This document shows, piece by piece, positions 6,741 through 11,758 of a DNA stretch of 11,758 bases. Position numbers and translations under genes: made by a program. A model generated the notes under the pieces. The model was not told the DNA's origin, did no database searches, and saw nothing but the letters and a program-made list of their open reading frames with translations. Location of the stretch: NCBI GenBank assembly GCA_026986885.1, contig JALSNT010000288.1:1-11758 (forward strand), read 5' to 3'. Positions within the stretch are counted from its first letter, which is position 1. Every line of letters begins with the position of its first letter. This DNA is from Desulfobulbaceae bacterium. GTDB lineage: Bacteria > Desulfobacterota > Desulfobulbia > Desulfobulbales > Desulfobulbaceae.

Positions 6741-8012
6741 TTATCCTTGGATTTTTTTGATAATGGCGGTTGTTGAACACTGATGCTCAAAACATACCCG
6801 CTCTACCCTGCCACCGGCCGCTTTCACTTCAACGGCCCCCACTATTTTATCTTCCGGCCAGTCAGCGCCCTTGACCAGGACATCCGGCATAAGGGTGGTA
6901 ATCAACCGCTGCGGCGTGTCCTCATCAAAAAGAACAACAAAGTCCACACAGCCCAGGGCGGCAAGCACTCTTTGCCGGTCCTGCTCGCTGTTGACCGGAC
7001 GGCCATCACCCTTGAGCGCCCTGACCGAACGATCCGAATTGACGCCGACAATTAAATAATCAGCCGTACGCCGGGCATGTTCAAGATAACTGACGTGACC
7101 GCTGTGCAGGAGATCAAAACAACCATTGGTAAAGGCTATCCGGCTACCCTGTCGGCGAATTTTTCGTATTTTCCCGGCAACTTCTTCCAGGGAGCAAACT
7201 TTATCAACAGCAGGCCGTGACCAGGGCCGTTCGCCGACACTGCAAAAACGACGGCGCAAAGCATCAAACTCGCCGGCATCAACAGGTGAAAACAACAACT
7301 CCTCATCGCGGCCGGCTTCACCGAGAATACGGCCATCCGGGGCAATAATCATCGAGTGACCGGCCAGGGTCTCCTGTCCGGCTTGTCCGCAACCGTTACA
7401 GGCCGCCACAAATACCTGATTCTCTATGGCCCTGGCCCTGAGCAGTATCCGCCAGTGCTCGACCCTGCTGTCCGGCCATTGGGCGGATACAATCAACAAC
7501 CGGGCGCCGGCGGCGGCATGGCTGCGGGCAATATCGGCAAAGCGGAGGTCATAACACACCAGCGGACCAAGATCACCCTGTGAGGTAGTAATAATACCAA
7601 ATCGCTCACCGGCCGAGATTACTTTATCTTCCTGCCAGAAGGTAAAAAGATGCTGCTTACGATACTTACCGACAACACCGGTGGCGGTCACCACGAACAG
7701 AGTATTATACGGCTTTAAGGAAAGCTCGCCGACCTCCGGCTCTGTTTCCGGCATGGAACCGGCAAACGTCACATCAAAATCCGCTGCTGTTTCTACAAGT
7801 TTTTCCAGGATATCCGGAGTAACCGCTGCTGCCGCCCGAAGATTTTCACCGGTAAAACCGCTTGACCATAGTTCCGGCAGGACAACCAGCGTATCCTTTG
7901 GTAACCTGCCATCGGCAAGTAAGCGGCGAACGGTCGCCAGATTGGCGGACGGGTCGTTCCCCGATATGTGAAACTGGAGAGCGGCCACCTGCGCAAATAA
8001 TTTTTCCGGCAT
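6741..8012 (-). CDS. Fusion: nitrilase-superfamily amidase + heptose-1-phosphate adenylyltransferase (RfaE2/HldE-C)
   Basis: A single uninterrupted 423-residue frame joins two complete enzymes. Residues 1-260 are a carbon-nitrogen hydrolase with the full Glu-Lys-Cys triad: E47 in VVLPELWSSGF, K119 in GKYRKQHLF and C153 in LVCYDLRF. This context resembles Nit2/YafV omega-amidases. Residues 270-423 match D-glycero-beta-D-manno-heptose 1-phosphate adenylyltransferase, which makes ADP-heptose for the LPS core: FTNGCFDLLHSGHVSYL (294-310, HSGH nucleotide motif), VGVNSDRSVRALKG, PDVLVKGADW and CSTTAIIKKI at the end. RfaE2 is usually alone or fused to the RfaE1 kinase. The only in-frame alternative start near the junction is a TTG at residue 252, with no evident ribosome site, so the second enzyme is probably made only as part of the fusion. 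GGAG lies eight bases before the ATG, whose A is the last base of the upstream TAA (TAATG), implying translational coupling to the DVU0298-like gene. Confidence 0.9.
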   Translation of the reverse strand: MPEKLFAQVAALQFHISGNDPSANLATVRRLLADGRLPKDTLVVLPELWSSGFTGENLRAAAAVTPDILEKLVETAADFDVTFAGSMPETEPEVGELSLKPYNTLFVVTATGVVGKYRKQHLFTFWQEDKVISAGERFGIITTSQGDLGPLVCYDLRFADIARSHAAAGARLLIVSAQWPDSRVEHWRILLRARAIENQVFVAACNGCGQAGQETLAGHSMIIAPDGRILGEAGRDEELLFSPVDAGEFDALRRRFCSVGERPWSRPAVDKVCSLEEVAGKIRKIRRQGSRIAFTNGCFDLLHSGHVSYLEHARRTADYLIVGVNSDRSVRALKGDGRPVNSEQDRQRVLAALGCVDFVVLFDEDTPQRLITTLMPDVLVKGADWPEDKIVGAVEVKAAGGRVERVCFEHQCSTTAIIKKIQG

Positions 8013-8719
8013 TATTTTTTCTCCAGGGCCCCGGCAGCCAACCGATCAATCCTTATCTCCCGAAAATTACCCTCGTGATACCAGGAAAAGGACGAGCTGT
8101 CTGTTGACAGACCCAACAGGGTTTCCCGTGGCAGATAGACACCGATTCTGACACATATTTTTAGAGCAAGGCCCCGTACCACATGATCTCCGGAGGCCAG
8201 ATAGGGGAACAGGTCATCAGCCACCCCTTTCTCCTGCAACAGAGCGATACGCCGGTCACAAAGCCTTTCCAGTCCCCAGAGTACTCCTCTCTGCAGGCCT
8301 TCATGCTCAAGAAAGTTGCCGTCCTGTTCCAGCTCAGGGCCATCCGGACGAATATAAGAGACAAGCATGTGAACATATTCACGGGCCAGTCCTTCATGGC
8401 AGTGCATGATCTCGGCCATGGACTCGGGCGCCCCCCAGCCAATGCCGCCCGATTCGTCATTTAAACTCCAGAGCAGCCGGCGCATGATGATGCGGGCCTC
8501 CTCCATATCCTGATCGGCAAGCCGGGCAACCGTGACCCCCATGGCACTTATCGCGTGCCAGCGGATCGGTTCATCGCTTCTGCAGATAGACGAAAACAAG
8601 ACATTGACGACACTTTTTGCAGGATATTGCCTTAAAGCGGACAAAATCCGATCAAGATTCGGACCGGTCAGCAGACCAGTAATCTCTTTTTTCAGTGAAC
8701 GTGTTCCCATGGGTACCAT
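8012..8719 (-). CDS. DVU0298-like alpha-helical (HEAT-type) repeat protein
   Basis: A 235-residue soluble protein of unknown function. It has no signal peptide or membrane segment and reads as successive amphipathic helices, as in HEAT-type repeats. It opens with a basic RSLKKEITGLL helix and contains the striking segment LLWSLNDESGGIGWGAPE (about 83-100), which I recall as characteristic of the DVU0298 family named after a Desulfovibrio vulgaris locus; this is memory, not a search. Such proteins usually act as binding scaffolds. The ATG at 8719 has no clear ribosome binding site, nor does the in-frame ATG three codons later at 8710, so the start is uncertain; an in-frame TAA 14 codons upstream limits any extension. 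The gene follows ferritin after 56 bases. Its stop overlaps the start of the nitrilase-RfaE2 fusion by one base, which suggests the two proteins are needed together. Confidence 0.75.
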   Translation of the reverse strand: MVPMGTRSLKKEITGLLTGPNLDRILSALRQYPAKSVVNVLFSSICRSDEPIRWHAISAMGVTVARLADQDMEEARIIMRRLLWSLNDESGGIGWGAPESMAEIMHCHEGLAREYVHMLVSYIRPDGPELEQDGNFLEHEGLQRGVLWGLERLCDRRIALLQEKGVADDLFPYLASGDHVVRGLALKICVRIGVYLPRETLLGLSTDSSSFSWYHEGNFREIRIDRLAAGALEKK

Positions 8720-8736
8720 GACGCAGCAGGCGAACT

Positions 8737-8751
8737 CTGCCTGGCAGGCAG
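8737..8751. repeat. Short inverted repeat before the DVU0298-like gene
   Basis: CTGCCTG and CAGGCAG are perfect 7-base arms around one base; as RNA, six pairs with a triplet loop are feasible. It lies in the 56-base gap between the ferritin stop and the DVU0298-like start, centred about 25 bases before that ATG. No T tract follows on either strand, so it may influence translation or mRNA processing rather than termination, or be incidental. Confidence 0.3.
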
Positions 8752-8775
8752 CGGATTCAGATTACATCCTCTTTG

Positions 8776-9288
8776 TCAGTCACCGGACGCCGGCAGGGTA
8801 AAAGCACGTTTACTGAGTTCAGCGTCAAGTAAAAAAAGACCGGATGAATTATCCTTGATCAGTTCCAGCTTGTCGACAATCTCACCGACGGATGCCTCCT
8901 CCTCGACCTGCTCGGTGACAAACCATTGCAGGAAAATTCTGGTGGCATGATCTTTTTCCTGTTCGGCAAGATCAACCAGATCGTTGATCAGTACCGTTAC
9001 CATCTGCTCATGTTTAAGAATATGTCTAAATGCCGCTAAAGGGCCCTTCCAACTGGTTTCCGGTTTATCAATCAACTCAAGTGTTACCCGTCCTCCCCGC
9101 TCATTGACAAAATCGTAAAATTTCATTCCATGCAGGAGTTCTTCCTGCACCTGGCCCCGCATCCAGGTGGCAAAGCCACCAAGACTTATGGATTGAAAAT
9201 AGGATTCCATGGACAGATACAGGTAGGCCGAATACATCTCGGCATTGATCTGCTGGTTAAGGGCTTTCTGCATTTTCTTTTTCAACAT
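8776..9288 (-). CDS. ftnA: Bacterial non-haem ferritin (FtnA-like)
   Basis: A 170-residue four-helix-bundle iron-storage protein that should assemble into a 24-subunit shell, oxidise Fe(II) and store the ferric mineral. All the ligands I know for the E. coli FtnA ferroxidase centre appear at the same positions: E17 (INAEMYSAYLY), E50 and H53 (QEELLHGMKF), E94 (KHEQM), Q127 and E130 (TEQVEEE). The haem-ligand Met pattern of bacterioferritin was not identified. The ATG at 9288 is chosen because GGAG (complement of 9295-9298) is six bases upstream and MLKKKMQKALNQQINAE is the usual start; the frame extends 21 codons further but those look unrelated. It heads the leftward block and is divergent from the dehydrogenase gene at 9546. 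The symbol denotes family, not proven orthology. Confidence 0.93.
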   Translation of the reverse strand: MLKKKMQKALNQQINAEMYSAYLYLSMESYFQSISLGGFATWMRGQVQEELLHGMKFYDFVNERGGRVTLELIDKPETSWKGPLAAFRHILKHEQMVTVLINDLVDLAEQEKDHATRIFLQWFVTEQVEEEASVGEIVDKLELIKDNSSGLFLLDAELSKRAFTLPASGD

Positions 9289-9545
9289 GGGCGACTCCGT
9301 TGCTGTAAAATTATTGGTGATAATATGTATATAGTATTTTATTTCAGACAATTACACCGTTTTTCGTGGTCTGAATCAGAAAAATAGACCTGACCGGGAC
9401 TGTTTACCGGAAAACATATGCTATCCATTATAATCATCGGTTATGTAATTTCCATCCCCTGCTTAAAAAATGTTGTTTTTTCCTGAAAAACCTGCTTATT
9501 TTCGAGGTTATTCTCGTTAGATTATTCTTCCCCACGGAATCCATT
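9289..9545. promoter_or_regulatory. Divergent intergenic region between ferritin and dehydrogenase genes
   Basis: These 257 AT-rich bases must hold promoters for both directions. For ferritin, the minus strand has several overlapping AT-rich -10 candidates (complement of about 9318-9335) and none clearly best. An inverted repeat ATTAT-N5-ATAAT at 9310-9324, 22 bases before the ATG, loosely resembles the AT-rich half-sites of a Fur box, but it is short and unproven. For the dehydrogenase, an exact TATAAT lies at 9429-9434 without a good -35, and TTGTTT (9473-9478) with TATTTT after 18 bases is a weak alternative closer to the gene. Confidence 0.35.
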
Positions 9546-10304
9546 ATGCAAGAGACTGTCTTAATTACCGGAGCAACGGCTGGTTTTGGCCTGGCCTGCA
9601 GTGAACGTTTTGCCCATGAGGGTCGGCAACTTGTCATCGCCGGCAGGCGTGGCAAACGATTAGCAGAGTTTAAGGCCGCCCATCCGGAAGTTCCCGTCCA
9701 CACCATGACCCTTGATGTCCGCGACCGGGCACAGGTGGAGAAAGGCATTGCCGAGCTCCCCGAGCGGTTCAGCAATATCGACATCCTGGTTAATAATGCC
9801 GGCCTGGCCCTTGGTCTTTCCGGTGCCCAGGACGCCGACATGGATGACTGGGAGACCATGGTCGATACAAATATTAAAGGACTCCTGTACTTGACCAGGG
9901 CCGTTCTGCCCGGCATGGTCAAACGCAACCGGGGCCATATCATAAACCTTGGCTCCGTTGCCGGTAACTATCCATACCCAGGTGCTAACGTTTACGGCGC
10001 CAGCAAGGCATTTGTCAAACAATTTTCAAAAAACCTGCTCACCGATCTTGTCACAACGAAAATCCGGGTCACTAATATAGAACCCGGACTTGCCGAAAGT
10101 GAGTTTTCCATTGTCCGCTTCCACGGCGACAAAGAAAAAGCCGACCAGGTCTACCAGGGAACCGATCCCCTGACACCCGATGATATAGCCGAAATCGTTT
10201 ATTGGGTGTGCAGTGTGCCGCCGCATGTCAATATCAACTGTGTTGAGGTCATGCCGGTTTGTCAGAGTTGCGGGCCGTTTCTCATTCACAGGGACGAAGA
10301 ATGA
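9546..10304 (+). CDS. YdfG-like short-chain dehydrogenase/reductase
   Basis: A 252-residue classical SDR with a Rossmann fold, likely NADP(H)-dependent and cytoplasmic. The cofactor motif is TGATAGFG (8-15), Arg residues in AGRRGKR (32-38) favour NADP over NAD, the structural NNAG is at 83-86, and the catalytic tetrad is N109, S137, Y150 and K154 (YGASK). The C-terminal stretch [16 protein letters not shown] is the form found in the YdfG family, which oxidises L-allo-threonine, serine and other 3-hydroxy acids, so a 3-hydroxy acid dehydrogenase is likely. Because fabB follows after 46 bases, a 3-oxoacyl-ACP reductase role is an alternative, but the YdfG-style tail argues against a plain FabG. 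The ribosome site is weak (GGA seven bases before the ATG). An out-of-phase start at 10213 would overlap this gene and is not the fabB start. Confidence 0.88.
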   Translation: MQETVLITGATAGFGLACSERFAHEGRQLVIAGRRGKRLAEFKAAHPEVPVHTMTLDVRDRAQVEKGIAELPERFSNIDILVNNAGLALGLSGAQDADMDDWETMVDTNIKGLLYLTRAVLPGMVKRNRGHIINLGSVAGNYPYPGANVYGASKAFVKQFSKNLLTDLVTTKIRVTNIEPGLAESEFSIVRFHGDKEKADQVYQGTDPLTPDDIAEIVYWVCSVPPHVNINCVEVMPVCQSCGPFLIHRDEE

Positions 10305-10350
10305 ATCTGCCGCACTATCTTTTATACTGAAAATTACTTTAAACAAACGC

Positions 10351-11559
10351 ATGCGACGTGTCGTTATCACAGGAATGGGCCTGATATCACCGCTGGGCAA
10401 CTCCCTGAAAGAAGCACTCTCCTCCTTACAGGAAGGCCGCTCCGGTATTCGCTTCCAACCCGAGTATCGTGAGCTCGGACTCCGATCCCAGGTTGGAGCC
10501 TTTGTCGATCTCCAGCCAAAAGATCATATCGACAAAAAAATCCTCCGTTTCATGGGCAAAGCAGCAGCCTATGCCTACCTTGCCATGGGTCAGGCCATTG
10601 ACGATGCCGGTTTGCCGGCAGAGCTGGTTTCTCATCCACGCACAGGCCTAATCATAGGTTCAGGCGGCACTTCTGCTGAAAATGTCGTACTGACGGCGGA
10701 TGTCATGCGCAACAGGGGATTAAAGCGACTCAGCCCGTTCATGGTTCCGCGGACCATGTCCAGCACGGTTTCCGCCTGTCTGAGCTCGCCCTACAAGATT
10801 CAGGGCACCTGTTATGCCATCTCGTCGGCCTGTGCCACCGGCTCCCATTGCATAGGCTCCGCCATGGAGCAGATTCAGCTTGGAAAACAGGACATCATCT
10901 TTGCCGGCGGCTCCGATGAGGAGCATTGGACCCAGACCTCAATGTTTGACGCCATGGGTGCCCTGTCAACCAGATACAACGATCGGCCGCAGGCCGCCTC
11001 AAGACCCTATGATATCGACAGGGACGGCTTTGTGGTCGCCAACGGCGCCGGCGTAGTCGTCGTTGAAGAGCTGGAACATGCGCGAAAGCGGGGGGCCGAG
11101 ATCTATGGAGAACTCGTCGGTTACGGAGCCACAGCCGATGGCTATGAGATGGTTGCCCCCTCCGGTGAGGGAGCTGAACGATGTATGAAACTTGCCCTGC
11201 AGAACATTAGAGACTCAATTGATTATATCAATGCCCACGGTACGTCGACGCCCATCGGCGACATGGTGGAACTACGTGCAATCGGCAATACTTTTGGTAC
11301 CGACATCCCCGCTATCAGCTCCACAAAATCCCTTTCCGGACATTCATTGGGGGCGGCAGGCGTACACGAAGCTATTTATTCCCTACTGATGCTTAAACAT
11401 AATTTCATTGCCGGCACCGCAAACATCGACAAGCTGGACCCGGAGGCCCGCGAAATGAATATTGTCCGCACTGCCCGTGAGGCGCAATTACAGGTGGTCA
11501 TGTCCAACAGTTACGGCTTCGGCGGCACGAACGGCTGCCTGATTTTTAAAAAAATATAA
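10351..11559 (+). CDS. fabB: Beta-ketoacyl-ACP synthase I (FabB type)
   Basis: A 402-residue condensing enzyme that extends acyl-ACP with malonyl-ACP in type II fatty acid synthesis. The catalytic residues C161 (SSACATG), H296 (NAHGTST) and H331 (SGHSLGAAG), with K326 (STKSLSG), each sit two residues before the E. coli FabB positions. [19 protein letters not shown] and [11 protein letters not shown] are FabB-like rather than FabF-like. FabB normally works with FabA to make unsaturated fatty acids without oxygen; no fabA lies in the window. The ATG at 10351 starts the canonical [15 protein letters not shown]; the frame is open further upstream but there overlaps the dehydrogenase gene out of phase. 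No Shine-Dalgarno motif precedes this ATG, only an A/U-rich leader, so initiation may depend on ribosomal protein S1 or on ribosomes arriving from upstream. It is probably cotranscribed with the dehydrogenase. Confidence 0.93.
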   Translation: MRRVVITGMGLISPLGNSLKEALSSLQEGRSGIRFQPEYRELGLRSQVGAFVDLQPKDHIDKKILRFMGKAAAYAYLAMGQAIDDAGLPAELVSHPRTGLIIGSGGTSAENVVLTADVMRNRGLKRLSPFMVPRTMSSTVSACLSSPYKIQGTCYAISSACATGSHCIGSAMEQIQLGKQDIIFAGGSDEEHWTQTSMFDAMGALSTRYNDRPQAASRPYDIDRDGFVVANGAGVVVVEELEHARKRGAEIYGELVGYGATADGYEMVAPSGEGAERCMKLALQNIRDSIDYINAHGTSTPIGDMVELRAIGNTFGTDIPAISSTKSLSGHSLGAAGVHEAIYSLLMLKHNFIAGTANIDKLDPEAREMNIVRTAREAQLQVVMSNSYGFGGTNGCLIFKKI

Positions 11560-11562
11560 CCT

Positions 11563-11584
11563 CCTGAATTGAGCTCAATTCAGG
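11563..11584 (-). terminator. Perfect 22-base palindrome, probable leftward terminator
   Basis: The arms CCTGAATTGAG and CTCAATTCAGG are exactly complementary with no spacer; in RNA a 9-pair stem with a 4-base loop is expected. It lies four bases after the fabB stop and 14 bases after the stop of the converging DUF4388-like gene. On the minus strand the stem is followed by AGGTTATATTTTTTT, a usable T tract, so it fits best as terminator of the leftward gene. The plus side has no T tract (CATAAAAAAC), so fabB termination is less clear. Confidence 0.6.
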
Positions 11585-11598
11585 CATAAAAAACAGGG

Positions 11599-11758
11599 CT
11601 ACTCTTCTTTCTCCTGCTCATCAAGACGCCTGATCCCCTCCATGATCAAGCCCATGAAGCCACCGATTACGTCCAGCTTCTTTGCCTCCTCGGAGATACC
11701 CGAGGTATAGGTAAAGCGACCGGATCGCTTGGCCAGCAGTGAAAATACCGCATCCTTG
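11599..11758 (-). CDS. DUF4388-like protein, C-terminal part (cut by window edge)
   Basis: The minus strand is open from the window edge to a TAG at 11599-11601, giving 52 residues with good codon structure and no start. The pattern KDAVFSLLAKRSGRFTYTSG, followed by a helix ending in MEGIRRLDEQEKEE, matches the end of DUF4388 (PatA N-terminal-like) domains, where an 'A-x-x-x-L-L...G-x-F-x-F/Y' strand is followed by a helix ending in a basic-plus-DE motif. Such domains occur in deltaproteobacterial regulators and in proteins near small GTPases, often with response-regulator domains; function is mostly unknown. Any further domains lie beyond the edge. A palindromic terminator follows the stop closely, so the gene is last in its transcript. 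Confidence 0.6.
   Translation of the reverse strand, partial: KDAVFSLLAKRSGRFTYTSGISEEAKKLDVIGGFMGLIMEGIRRLDEQEKEE

Noticed and set aside
6698..6790. Extended N terminus of the HMA protein
   Set aside because: It would overlap the nitrilase-RfaE2 gene, and a strong GGAGG site serves the ATG at 6697.
9434..9943. 169-codon minus-strand frame opposite the dehydrogenase
   Set aside because: It is antisense to conserved SDR motifs and Ser/Arg/Pro-rich, as expected for a shadow frame in GC-rich coding DNA.
10213..10350. 46-codon N-terminal extension of FabB
   Set aside because: It overlaps the dehydrogenase gene out of phase and is unlike any FabB; the canonical N terminus starts at 10351.

Overview
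The window looks like ordinary chromosomal DNA of a Gram-negative, probably anaerobic bacterium. The best fit is Desulfobacterota (former Deltaproteobacteria), perhaps Desulfobulbales-like. Support comes from a hisS-aspS pair, a protein resembling the DVU0298 family of sulfate reducers, a PcnB-type poly(A) polymerase, a FabB-type condensing enzyme, a heptose adenylyltransferase domain (hence LPS) and a DUF4388-like protein. The assignment is inferred from gene content and protein style; no rRNA or database search was available.

Layout. Positions 1-600 hold no gene I can name: an unidentified open frame (3-179), a good leftward terminator (178-208) and about 390 bases rich in short hairpins. 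A leftward block follows: a nitronate monooxygenase-like flavoenzyme (2041-3009) and pcnB (601-1974). A compact divergent promoter region (3010-3261) separates it from a rightward block, hisS (3262-4536) and aspS (4624-6408). A tandem array of 8-base units (6421-6497) lies where aspS converges on the next leftward block. That block is, in transcription order, ferritin (8776-9288), a DVU0298-like helical repeat protein (8012-8719), a nitrilase-heptose adenylyltransferase fusion (6741-8012) and a small heavy-metal-associated protein (6503-6697). From a second divergent gap, a YdfG-like short-chain dehydrogenase (9546-10304) and fabB (10351-11559) run rightward. They converge across a palindromic terminator on the 3' end of a leftward DUF4388-like gene that leaves the window at 11758.

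How the genes relate. The set is mostly housekeeping: RNA 3' tailing, charging of tRNA-His and tRNA-Asp, iron storage, and unsaturated fatty acid and LPS-heptose synthesis. The aspS product carries a His found in non-discriminating AspRS enzymes, hinting at indirect Asn-tRNA synthesis.

I see no defence island, CRISPR array, phage or complete insertion sequence, and no convincing new multi-gene system. The most unusual items are the nitrilase-RfaE2 fusion, translationally coupled to the DVU0298-like gene; the 8-base-periodic repeat at the aspS 3' end; the hairpin-rich region downstream of pcnB; and the Cys cluster near the C terminus of the nitronate monooxygenase-like protein.
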